Shown in pieces: positions 12,361 through 24,234 of a stretch of DNA of 64,000 nucleotides. This stretch comes from Nipponacmea schrenckii (Eukaryota; Mollusca; Gastropoda; Lottiidae): the NCBI GenBank assembly GCA_030562195.1, contig JAUJPP010000005.1:37125106-37189105 (forward strand), in the 5' to 3' direction. Under the pieces are notes generated by a model, which was not told the DNA's origin, searched no databases, and was given only the letters and a program-made list of their open reading frames with translations. A program made the translations under genes and the position numbers. Numbering within the stretch: position 1 is the first letter of the stretch; each line of letters begins with the position of its first letter.

Positions 12361-15300
12361 TTATCTTGTTTCCCGTGACCTTCTCGTTATCTGAATCTCT
12401 GTGTTTCTTGCTGATTTATCACCTGGTATTTCATGTGAATCGTCAGTTACACAAAATAGTTTATACACAATACAAGTCACTTTCGAGCTGCTTGCTTTGA
12501 TAATCTGTATAATAGTATCTCGATCTAAAATTACTCTGTGCTCCCAGAACTGAAAGTATACATACCATTATTTGGTGTTGCATGTCAGGATTTATTAACC
12601 AGGACAATGGCAAAATCCTGTTTCAAAAATGGAAAACGATTGTTATTGATAATAGATGTGATGTAAACAATCTGATTTTTAACAATATTCACGAAATAGG
12701 AAGATTACATTAAAAGCTAAGATATGTGAATGTACTCTTACGTTATTTCATACTGCGTTTTGAACGTTACCTGTAGGCCTATATTGTGTAGTAGTTTGAA
12801 ACAAAGTAAGAAGTAGTACATTCATATCTTAGTTTTAAATGTCTTCATGTATCTTGGGTCTGATGTTACTTTTCATGTATCTGAGGTTTGGAATTGTTTC
12901 TTCATGTATCTGAGGTCTGGTATTGTTTCTTCATGTATATGAGGTCTGGAATTGTTTATTCATGTATCTGAGGTCTGGTATTGTTTCTTCATGTATCTGA
13001 GGTCTGGAATTGTTTCTTCATGTATCTGAGGTCTGGTATTGTTTCTGCATGTATATGAGGTCTGGAATTGTTTCTTCATGTATCTGAGGTCTGGAATTGT
13101 TTCTTCATGTATCTGAGGTGTTACTTTTCATGTACTGAGATCTTTTATTACTTTTCATGTATCTGAGGTCTGGAATTGTTTCTTCATGTATCTGAGGTCT
13201 GGTATTGTTTCTTCATGTATCTGAGGTCTGGAATTGTTTCTTCATGTATCTGAGGTCTGGTATTGTTTCTTCATGTATTGGGGTCTGGAATTGTTTCTTC
13301 ATGTATCTGATGTGTTACTTTTCATGTACTGAGATCTTTTATTACTTTTCATGTATCTGAGGTCTGGAATTGTTTCTTCATGTATCTGAGGTCTGGTATT
13401 GTTTCTTCATGTATCTGAGGTCTGGAATTGTTTCTTCATGTATCTGAGGTCTGGAATTGTTTCTTCATGTATTGGGGTCTGGAATTGGTTCTTCATGTAT
13501 CTGATGTGTTACTTTTCATGTACTGAGATCTTTTATTACTTTTCATGTATCTGAGGTCTGGAATTGTTTCTTCATGTATCTGAGGTCTGGTATTGTTTCT
13601 TCATGTATCTGAGGTCTGGAATTGTTTCTTCATGTATTGGGGTCTGGAATTGTTTCTTCATGTATCTGAGGTCTGGAATTGTTTCTTCATGTATTGGGGT
13701 CTGGAATTGTTTCTTCATGTATCTGAGGTGTTACTTTTCATGTACTGAGATCTTTTATTACTTTTCATGTATCTGAGGTCTGGAATTGTTTCTTCATGTA
13801 TCTGAGGTCTGGTATTGTTTCTTCATGTATCTGAGGTCTGGAATTGTTTCTTCATGTATCTGAGGTCTGGAATTGTTTCTTCATGTATTGGGGTCTGGAA
13901 TTGTTTCTTCATGTATCTGATGTGTTACTTTTCATGTACTGAGATCTTTTATTACTTTTCATGTATCGGAGGTCTGGAATTGTTTCTTCATGTATCTGAG
14001 GTCTGATATTGTTTCTTCATGTATCTGAGGTCTGGCATTGTTTCTTCATGTATCTGAGGTCTGGAATTGTTTTTTCATGTATCTGAGGTCTGGTATTGTT
14101 TCTTCATGTATCTGAGGTCTGGTATTGTTTCTACATATATCTGAGGTCTTGTGTTACTTTTCATGTACTGAGATCTTTTATTAATTTTCATGTTTTGAGG
14201 TCTTTTATTGTTTTTCATGAACTGTGGTCTGGTGTTACTTTTCATGTACTGAGGTTTGGTGTTACTTTACATGTAGTGAGGTCTGGTGTTACTTTCATGT
14301 ATTAAGGTTTGGTGTTACTTTTCATGCACCGGGGTCTGGTATTGTTTCTTCATGTACTGAGATCTGGTGTTACTTTTCATGTACTGAAATCTTGTGTTAC
14401 TTTTCATGTCCTGAGATCTGGTGTTACTTTTCACGTACTGAAGTTTGGTGATACTTTTCATGTACCGGTACTGAAGTTTGGTGATACTTTTCATGTACTG
14501 AGTTTTGGTGTTACCTTTCATGTACTGAGGTTTTATTTTGCTTTTCATGTACTGAGGTCTGGTGTTTCTTTTCATGTACTGAGATTTGGTGTTACTTTTC
14601 ATGTACTGAGGTTTGGTGCTACCATTCATGTACTGAGGTCTGGTGTTACTTTTTATGTACTGAGGTCTGGTGATACTTATCATGTACTGAGGTCTGGTGT
14701 TAATTTTCATGTACTGAGGTCTGATTTTGCTTTTCATTTACTGAGGTGTGGTGTTACTTTTCATGTACTGAGATTTTGTTTCATCTTTTCATGTAATGAG
14801 GTCTAGTGTTACTTTTCATGTACTGAGGTCTGCTATAACGTTTCATGTACTGCGGTTTGGAGTTGTTTATTTGTGTATCTCAGATCTAGTATAGGAATAA
14901 TTTACCTCAGAAAATGGTTCTAAGAGTTTTATTTCTCTCAATAACTCCCCGTTATAATTATCATAAATTCCCAGGAATCCATCAGATGAGTCGGTGCCTT
15001 TAATAACAGAGTTAATACATAGAACATCTAGTTCATTTTCATAATCTACATCATGGATAGTCTGAAATATGGAGCAGAATATTAACTTGTAGACAGTCAT
15101 AAAATAACAATATAATACTACATCACTCGATACAACACAACATCACTCAATAAAATACAACATCACTCAAAATAAAATATAATACAACACCACTCAATAC
15201 AATACAACAGCACTCAATAAAATACAATATAATACAAAATCACTCAATACAATACAATACACTCAAAAAAATACAATGCAACACAATAAATTATTCAGTG

Positions 15301-18300
15301 AATTACAATACATCACCTCAATAAAATACAACAAAACACAACTCAATAGAGTACAATACAACACAACACCACTCAATAAAAGGCAATAAAGCACCAGTCA
15401 ATAAATATACATAACACCACTCAGTAAAACAAATTAAAACATAATGCCACTCATTAAAACAAATTAAAACATAATGCCACTCAGTAAAATACAATTAAAA
15501 CATAACACCACTCCGTAAATTAAATTAAAACATAACACCACTCAGTAAAATAAATTAAAACATAACACTACGCAGTAAAATAAATTAAAACATAACACTA
15601 CGCAGTAAAATAAATTAAAACATAACACCACTCAGTAAAATAAATTAAAACATAACACTACGCAGTAAAATAAATTAAAACATAACACCACTCGGTAAAA
15701 TAAAATTAAAACATGACACCACTCAAAAAAAAAAAACAAATGAAAACTCACCACAGTATTATTTTCCTCTCTGATATCATCTAAACTAATTTTCCTTTTT
15801 ATCTGCCTACCAGATGAACTAAATTTATTAAAAATATCTTCTTTTTTCTGGTGAACAAAACATAAATAATAGTTTAATACAGTATTGCCCAATAAATTAT
15901 TTCAGTAGTTATTGCTTGTATGATAAAAAGCATTATCTACTGCACTATATCTTCCAGGAGATAAAACTTAATATATTTCATTATCATATATTTCTTTATT
16001 AACTAACTGCCATCATCGATAAAATTTAAAAAAAGCCTTTGAGTTTAGCACTTTTATCAACTTGTGGTGATATTTTTGATATCAAGAAAGACTTGTATGA
16101 GATTCTGAATATTCTGTACATTACAGAATTCATACATTAATTCAGGATTATTTCAAATCAAATTTATTAAGATTTATGAGATTAAAGGTATTGTTGAATA
16201 TGTCACATCAATTATCTCAGGTCGTCTGTTGAAAACATTGAAAACAAACCTGGCCATTCTCATTATGAACAACTATATGAAAGTTAACTTGTAATTTACA
16301 TTTATTGTCATCTGATTGTACAATCTGTAAAACTCTACAAAATAAACATATACATGTATCTTCCAAAGAAACCTTCCAAAAATTTAAAATTTAACTCAAT
16401 TACAGTGAGGCAAAAATCAACCCCCCCCCTCCCCAAATTGACTATTACAATCAAAATCGAGATAAACTTAGGGTGCAAAAAGGAGCTACAAACAGGCTGG
16501 AAACTTTAAAATCCCTTGAATTGTATATGAAGTATATCACAGTATTAAAGATTAAAAAAAAATATCTAAATTAATATATATATCTTACTTAACATTGTTA
16601 TAACCAATATGTACTATTCTACCAGACTCATCATCATGGAATGTTGCTGTATCTAATTCTACACTATCATGGTCATAGTGTAGACTACCCCCTTCTATCT
16701 GTAAGGAGAATTCATATTGGTTAAAATCAAATTCCAAACCAATATATCAGAAGTTTAACTCACAAACTGCGAGAAAATTGAGCCCACACATGCAATAATG
16801 AAAATATATAAGATTAAAATATGTTTTAGTCTACTTACAACTTGTCTGTCTGTGAATGAACAAACAGAATACCTCCCCAGACTACCATGAGGTGTTATCA
16901 TATAGTGCCAAGGGAAACCACCCATCTGGACATTATGTTCTGAACACTTCACTTCTAGAAGTACAGGTGGATATTCTGTTACCACTATATTCACAGAAAC
17001 ACTGGTTGGACATTGGTTCATACTGCTTCTATACTGAAATATGATTTCAATTTCAGCCAATTAAAACAAAGTATGGTGAATATGATGCTCATGTGATCTC
17101 ATCAGGTGTAACAATAACATGGTTTAAATTGAATAAGGATATAGGCTGCAAAATGACTTCTGATTTTTTTATTTTAATAATCCTGGGTGGCTTAATTTCT
17201 TCTTATGCCTACAATGGTGACACAAAGTGTTATGGATCATTTTAATATTTAATATCTGTTGCACAGTTCTGAGGCCAGGTAAGTCCACTTAGAATATAAA
17301 CCCTATAATCATTTTATGAGGTCGTATACATCATATCATATAATATAATAATTGGTCTACCTGTTTAAGAATGTGATGAAAACTGAAGAATCGAACTAAA
17401 CCAGATTGATGCATGATAATCAACATTCCACCAGCAACCATACTGTCTATAACATCTCTACCCCAGATCTACTTTACACACAATAAAATCATTCAGTAAA
17501 AAGACATAAAGTAAAGTTTTATATCCTGCTTTTATGCACTTGATTGGACTAATGAGACAGACAGTTGGTCCGAAAAGGCAAGATTGCTAGCTTTATACAA
17601 CATGAATTGTGTTAAAAATATGCAAACTATTATCGGTAATGTGGAGTCAATTGTTTTTTTTTAAAATTATCTGATTTTCTAAAAGTTTCTCACTAAATTT
17701 AAGATCTTGGTGGACAGTGAATAGAGAAATTACTGTACAAACTGGTGATACCACAATCAAGATGTGCTTTGCATCTTAACCATAGAGGTATTAATAGAAC
17801 AAGAGGGCTAACTCCAGAACGAGGCTGAAGTCACTATGTACGCCGCCGCCATGTTGTTTGTACGGAAAAAGACGGCAAACGTCGTACAACCGAAATTAGA
17901 TGTATTTTTAGAAGTAAATTCACAATTACGGTCATTTCCTGCTAGGCTTATAATTGTCAAGAGAGACAAAGTTCTGTTATTGTCTTGAAAGAGAGAAATA
18001 ACGTTAGGAATTCAATTTCTTTCACCGGAAAGCTTAAAATAGGCGTAATTTAAGAAGACTTAAACCTACATTAAAATTGAGGCTACTTGAGGTACTTCGT
18101 CTTCGGTAATAGGCTACTGTAGAATGTAGCCAAGTAAGTCCAGACAGAGACAGAGCCTAGGCTACTCGTAACTGACGTAAGGCTGCAACCATTGAGCTGA
18201 ACTGATTGGCCTAGCTGTGCTGCAATTCGATGAGTTAATAGATTTCTTGTAACACATACCTTTTAAAAATCCCTTTGTGTAATCATAGTCTATGCTACTC

Positions 18301-21300
18301 CTTTCGAGCGGTCTTTTGAGAATAATAAGAAGCAGGTGCTTGTTTACAGTAATGACGACATACCTCAATGACGTATTTTCCTAGAGGGGCACCTACAATT
18401 GAGCTATTCAATGATTGGCTTTTAAACAATAAGGTCACAGGTCGAGGTCAGAGCAGTCTTAGTATTTCACAGGCATCCGTATTGTTCTTAAGCCCTGGGC
18501 TTCCATCTTTTTTGGGTGGCGTCCCTTATTTTGATTTGGTTCGGACTCGCGTCCCTATCTATTTTCAAATTCACCTACAGCAGGGATATACGAAGAGTGG
18601 ATTAGTCGACAACCTTCAGTTGTTTCGTCGACAAAGATTAATGAAATGAAAATGTTATATTTATGCAGTTTCAAACAAATTTAGTTTAACAAATCTGTCA
18701 AATATCGTGTTCTCTACTCTCTAGTGAGAAGGCTGGGCTTGGGTCTGTTTCCGAAAGACACACCCGAATGTCATGTTGAATATTTAGTTGATTTCGGGCA
18801 TTTCCAGGAAAGTGAAACTCGTGCCCGCATCATGCAAACAGTCGGTGTCTATATTCCTCTGACAGCCCCCGACAGGTAATTTTGATTTTGTAATATTTTC
18901 TTCGAAAAATCTTACAAAAAGAGAAAAAAAAATTAAAGGGACTTGGGACGAGCCCGCGTCCCACTCAAAATTGTCAAACGTCCCACGGGTGGGACGCCTC
19001 CCCCAGGTTGAAAACCTTGGTCTTAAGCCAAGGCCTGAACGTCCAATATTCGCCATCTTAAAACGGGAAATAATGTTGGGTATTGAATATAATGTAAATA
19101 GTGTTCAAAAGTACTAGAAATGTACGAAAATCGAACAATCGCTTCAAATGTATCTAAATTTTAATTTTATCTTTCTATCTCTTTATAAATTTGATGAATT
19201 CATGATTAATTATTTAATTTTATGATTGTGTTATATTCCATATACCGGTTCTTTATCCTTTCATTTAAATTTTTGGCATCTTTGGCCCCGGCTGTTGATT
19301 CCGTAAATTTTTTCGATTTTTTAATTTTTACAGAGCTTCGCTCGAACTGTTTATATGTATTTCATGAATATATTTAGGCTTCAATATCTTAAAATGAAAA
19401 TAAAAATAAAAAAACAAATTCAAATTCTTAAACCTGGCCCATAACCTAAGAACATAGGCCTATATTTATCAGTGTCCAAGTTATTTTGTTTTATTTAATT
19501 TTATGTTCATTATAAGTAGTATTATTCCATTAAAAGATATTTGAGCTAATTAGTGGTGTTTTGTGCATATTTTTTGAAAGAAATCGGATATAAATGAATT
19601 TATTTGTCGCATAAATATCAGCTTTTTACTATAGCCAGCGTAGATTACGTCGCTTTTTGCCGGTCAATCAATATGGCGTCAATCGGTCCATGAATGGCTT
19701 AAATGACGCAAGAACAAAATGACGTCAGTCAGCCCTCTAGTCTTTATTATTACCTCTATGATCTTAACCCATTGAAGTAATTTATAGCTAATACAATAGT
19801 AAAGACACTATCAACCAGACTTTAAGATTTGATTACCTCTAAATTCATCAAGTCCTTCGTACTATGATACTAGAAAGAAACTTAAGATAGAAACAACTGG
19901 AAGCAAGTCTATAAATTAACTTTACGAACCTGTCTATCGATTTCAAGCATCCCAACAAACTTCAATGGTAAAACATCAAATACAGCTAAAACTTTCACAA
20001 TAGTACTCTCTCTTCCTGCCTGCCATATACCAATAGATGTTTTACATGAAATCTAATCAGTTATGTGAACTTCATAAACAGAGATGCCACATTACTGTTG
20101 AAAGCCACTTCTGTTCCAGAAGACAAGGTTTGCTACCTATAACTTTCACATCCCACCACAATATTTCAAGAACTTTCCCAAGAATTTTCCCAAGCACTTT
20201 TCTCAAATCTTTGTCAACACTTCAGTCTAGTCATATTTTCATCATTTATACTTTCAAAGGAGTAGAAATACAGTAACATGACTGTCAACAGACTGACCCC
20301 CTCAACCCCTCCTCCCAAAAAAAAGGGCCTGGGTTGGGCTAAGGGCTTGCTGGTAGACATAATTATTGAAGCTTAAGTGTTGATCCTTGTAAAATATATT
20401 TGTTATCAGTTTTCTTATGAACAATCAAATAAAGATAATGTATACCTAACTTACCTGTCTATCAAACTGTGTTACTTTATTATTTATAGATCTAATGACA
20501 AATGTCTCCTGATCTACAGCCCAAGCTATTTCTCTAGAACCATAATCACAATCAACGTTAAAATATCTTCACCCCAAAATGACATGAAATGGAGTGTTAC
20601 ATCCTACTTATGTAGGAAACCAACTTACTCTAGGTAAAGAATGAGTGAATGAAATGGAAATGTAGATCCTATTGCTGGCATGGAGAATTTTACAAAACTT
20701 AACTATAAAATGAATAAATGGAATAGTTTTTGTTTTGTCTCGCACATCAAACATGTTTTCTTCTGCACATCATTTTAACGATGGGCATCTTCATGCAGTG
20801 GGCAAGAGAGGAATTGTTCAAGGACAGCTGGGTTGGTTTATAATTATAACCTGCACTGACAAACAGATCGAAATCAAGTTGAAAAGTGATAAAAAGTGTC
20901 AACTATATATATAAATAGGCCAAAAACCTGAACAAACTCTTTCAAATTGTAGCTGATAATTCACTTACCTGAATTTTAGCCGAGAGTTGATGTTTAACTC
21001 ATGTAATATCTGCCCAGTATAAGAATTATAAATACGTAATATATTGTTAGCTGCTATAGAGATCAGTTGGTCTGCCTGTTCTTCTCTTGGTAAAATTAAA
21101 GAATCCTAGAATTAACAATAATAATATAAGATATTTCAATTTGTAGATAAATCACCTCTTGTAGTATTTAATTGCATTTAATTTCCTTTTGAGTTATGCT
21201 TTAAGACTCATGTTTCTATTCAAGGTCTGTGAACATCAAATAAAATACTAAAATGCAGTCTCATGAATTATCCGAAATTACTAAATAAAGGAAAAAATTA

Positions 21301-24234
21301 ATCAGTTATGGGGATATAAGGGTGTAATTGTCAAATCAAATGATTGAAAGCTAATAATCTACATATAATTCAATCATTAATCTTGTCATAATAACTGTCA
21401 AACACAGACAGACTAAAAGGCTTATATTGCGGTGCTGAGCTTGAACAGTGATCACTATTATTGATTAGTTTGGCTACATACTCCTGTTTATGAAACTAAA
21501 GTATGGCAAATCTGTCTATTTAAGATGTATGTGCAGAAAAAGTCAATTCCCTGAATAGGAGCTCAGTACTAAAACTCATGAATAATAGCAAAGTAAATCC
21601 AAGGGTCACAGCAATATTCCAGAGGACTTACCAAAGAAGAGTGAAGTATCAAGGCATCTTCTATTTTTCTATCTTTACTAACTGAAGGTAGATGATAAGA
21701 TTGGTGAGGACATCCAGCTAGATTAGACCTACAATAATAAAAATCATTTTGATGACTTATATGTCACATTATTATATAATCTTATTCTGTCCAAATGTTT
21801 TTCAAACCAATCATAACCCATAAATATATTATATAATTGTATGTGTATTATATATTTTTAGTAGAGTTAGTTTAGGAGGATACAAAGTAAGAAAACTGGT
21901 TTTCCTGTTAAATAAGGAATTATTATTAAAATTATTATAATCATCATTACCAAAGAGTTTCATTTAAACTCTAAAACTCAAATAAAATTGTTAAAGAAAT
22001 ATACAACAGATCCATCTACATCCTTACTATATTCAGACCTTTATATATTTCTAGATTCTACAGTCAATTCTCACTGAGTAAATGTAAATGAAATAAGCTT
22101 TTATAGATTTCTAGATTCCACAGTCAATTGTCACTGTGTAAATGTAAATGAAATAAGCTTTTATAATATTTCTAGATTCTACAGTCAATTCCCACAGTGT
22201 GAATGTAAATGAAATAAGCTTTCATATATTTCTAGATTCCACAGTCAATTCTTACTGTGTAAATGTAAATGAAATAAGCTTTTATATATTTCTAGATTCC
22301 ACAGTCAATTCTCACTGAGTGAATGTAAATGAAATAAGCTTTTACATATTTCTTGATTCCACAGTCAATTGTCACTGTGTAAATGTAAATGAAATAAGCT
22401 TTTATAATATTTCTAGATTCTACAGTCAATTCTCACTGTGTAAATGTAAATGAAATAAGCTTTTATATATTTCTAGATTCTACAGTCAATTCTCACTGTG
22501 TAAATGTAAATGAAATCAGCTTTTATATATTTCTAGATTCCACAGTCAATTGTCACTGTGTAAATGTAAATGAAATAAGCTTTTATAATATTTCTAGATT
22601 CTACAGTCAATTCTCACAGTGTTAATGTAAATGAAATAAGCTTTTATTTATTTCTAGATTCTACAGTCAATTCTCACAGTGTGAATGTGAATGAAATAAG
22701 CTTTTATATATTTCTAGATTCTACAGTCAATTCTCACAGTGAATGTAAATGAAATAAGCTTTTATATATTTCTAGATTCTACAGTCAATTCTCACAGTGT
22801 GAATGTAAATGAAATAAGCTTTTATATATTTCTAGATTCTACAGTCAATTGTCACTGAGTAAATGTAAATGAAATAAGCTTTTATAATATTTCTAGATTC
22901 TACACTCAATTCTCACAGTGTGAATGTAAATGAAATAAGCATTTATATATTTCTAGATTCTACAGCCAATTCTCACTGTGTAAATGTAAATGAAATAAGC
23001 TTTTATAATATTTCTAGATTCTACAGTCAATTCTCACTGTGTAAATGTAAAGTGAAATAAGCTTTTATAATATCTATGGATTCTACAGTCAATTTTCACT
23101 GTGTAAATGTAAATGAAATAAGCTTTTATAATATTTATGGATTCTACAGTCAATTCTCACTGTGTAAATGTAAATGAAATAAGCTTTTATAATATTTCTA
23201 GATTCTACAGTCAATTCTCACAGTGTGAATGTAAATGAAATAAGCTTTTATAATATTTCTAGATTCTACAGTCAATTCTCACTGTGTAAATGTAAATGAA
23301 ATAAGCTTTTATAATATTTCTAGATTCTACAGTCAATTCTCACAGTGTGAATGTAAATGAAATAAGCTTTTATATATTTCTTGATTCCACAGTCAATTCT
23401 CACTGTGTAAATGTAAATGAAATAAGCTTATATATATATAGATTCCACTGTCAATTAAAGGAACAGATAAAGAAACAAACATAAATAAATGTCCTTGTCA
23501 CATAATCACTTACCCTGAGTAGTGTAGTCGGTAATTATCAAAAAATAAATAATTGATCCTGAAAAGAAGAAATATACTTCTCAAATTGACAATAAGCAAA
23601 TCAAGTCTGTACCAACTAACTGATTATCTTTTTAATAAAGAATGATAAATTCTTCTCTTCTATTTTGGAGACAATTCTATATAATACTAGGAATACACCT
23701 TTAATTTGTTTGATTTATTTGTTCAGTTACCCTTCGGAATCTTTAACATGTAAAATAGTATGGCTACTATGTTATATTTGGTCTATTTTTTCAGTTTCCT
23801 ATTTTGTTTCATCTTACCCTTCGCATGATATATGTCTTGTTGATTGTTTTTCCCATACTTTTCTAAATTTTATTCTACCCTGAAAAGGAAATTTGAATTG
23901 AAGCATTGAAATACCAAGCAGCGTGTGATGAGGGAAATGAGCTAATTAAGCTGCCTCTTGTCACTGACAAGGAAAAACCAAAATTATGGATAGAGCTTGA
24001 CCATGTTATAGATGCTGATTCTTCTGATTTATCATATTTACATGCCAAAATTCTCTGTCCATGTTTCATCACCAAGTATCAAAATGAATCCTGTACCCAC
24101 TACCAAAAGACGTCATAACCTTCACTCACCTTACAAACAATAGTCTTCAAGATTTGACAATTTCCTCTGTATCCATCTTTGGGCCAATATTCTCTTTGTC
24201 TTAATTTGAGATAGATATTTTCATTGTGGTCCAT
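12361..24234 (-). CDS. DCAF17: DCAF17, DDB1- and CUL4-associated factor 17 (14 exons)
   Basis: Predicted substrate-receptor subunit of CUL4-DDB1 ubiquitin ligases; the vertebrate protein is nucleolar (family knowledge). Coding exons, 5' to 3': 24130-24234, 23818-23879, 23514-23558, 21632-21728, 20969-21105, 20455-20566, 19930-20019, 17361-17468, 16839-17033, 16589-16698, 16250-16334, 15752-15847, 14906-15061, 12361-12549. All junctions are GT-AG and phases join without a stop, giving about 528 residues (human is about 520). Diagnostic stretches: KIEDAL, AVFDVLPLKFVGMLEI, HQSGLVRFFSF, GGFPWHYMITP, DESGRIVHIGYNNVKVL, VDYENELDVL, LDRDTIIQI. The start ATG lies in a good context (AAAATGG), before a segment like the vertebrate NLGILRALVC. 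The exon 6 acceptor (pyrimidine-poor) and exon 7 donor (GTTCGT) are weak. No frame damage was seen, so the gene is probably active. Confidence 0.95.
12710..12838. repeat. Inverted repeat in DCAF17 intron 13
   Basis: The left arm starts TTAAAAGCTAAGATATGTGA. The right arm ends TTCATATCTTAGTTTTAA. The outer 25 bp pair almost perfectly and weaker pairing continues inward, leaving a loop of roughly 40-75 nt. It lies about 160 bp from the acceptor of the last exon. It could be a small foldback MITE. Confidence 0.6.
12857..14870. repeat. Two-tier minisatellite in DCAF17 intron 13
   Basis: The first part (12857-14150) has a 29-bp unit containing TTCATGTATCTGAGGTCTGG. It is organised into higher-order blocks marked by GTGTTACTTTTCATGTACTG at about 13117, 13311, 13505, 13726 and 13921, usually 194-195 bp apart. 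The second part (14155-14870) has a 27-bp unit (TTTTCATGTACTGAGGTCTG core). Because 27 is a multiple of three, long frames stay open there on both strands. These are repeat artefacts, not genes. Confidence 0.92.
15109..15728. repeat. AATACAAC-rich and 30-bp arrays in DCAF17 intron 12
   Basis: The left part is degenerate repeats of ACAACATCACTCAATAAAAT type. The right part is a cleaner 30-bp unit with CATAACACCACTCAGTAAAA followed by TAAATTAAAA, about nine copies. The array ends about 20 bp from the exon 12 splice donor. Confidence 0.88.
17781..19760. mobile_element. TIR DNA transposon with 8-bp target duplication in DCAF17 intron 7
   Basis: The left end starts CATAGAGGTATTAATAGAAC. The right end, reverse-complemented, starts CATAGAGGTAATAATAAAGA, and both continue into AGAGGGCT. 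The flanks carry the direct repeat ATCTTAAC (17773-17780 and 19761-19768). An 8-bp duplication fits the hAT or P superfamilies. At 1980 bp, including a nested insertion, and without a transposase-like frame, it is non-autonomous. Confidence 0.85.
18495..19021. mobile_element. hAT-like element nested inside the intron 7 transposon
   Basis: Flanked by the direct repeat CTTAAGCC (18487-18494 and 19022-19029). The right end, reverse-complemented, reads ACCAAGGTTTTCAACCTGGG and continues GGAGGCGTCCCA. The left end has GGGTGGCGTCCCT at the matching place. This start plus an 8-bp duplication is typical of hAT transposons. It is 527 bp with no intact protein, so non-autonomous. Confidence 0.75.
22046..23455. 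repeat. 60-61-bp minisatellite in DCAF17 intron 3
   Basis: About 23 copies of a 60-61-bp unit containing GATTCTACAGTCAATTCTCA and TGTAAATGAAATAAGCTTTT, highly homogeneous. In the direction of DCAF17 transcription most copies (15 of 23 by eye) read TTTCATTTACATTTACACAG followed by TGAGA, which resembles a 3' splice site overlapping a 5' splice site. The rest have CACTGTGAG instead of CACAGTGAG. Confidence 0.95.

Noticed and set aside
13564..14806. Several plus- and minus-strand open frames, up to 165 codons, in the intron 13 array
   Set aside because: They are produced by the 29- and 27-bp repeat units and overlap on both strands. They lie inside a DCAF17 intron.
15109..15728. CRISPR-like look of the regularly spaced 30-bp repeat
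   Set aside because: There are no unique spacers; it is a simple tandem array in an animal intron.
18368..18649. Plus-strand 93-codon frame
   Set aside because: It runs across the border of the nested hAT-like element in DCAF17 intron 7, so it is a chance frame in transposon DNA.
23906..24118. Plus-strand 70-codon frame with protein-like composition (KYQAACDEGNELIKL, LWIELDHVIDADSSD)
   Set aside because: It lies within the 250-bp intron 1 of DCAF17 on the opposite strand. It matches no family I know, and no splice sites or start context support it.
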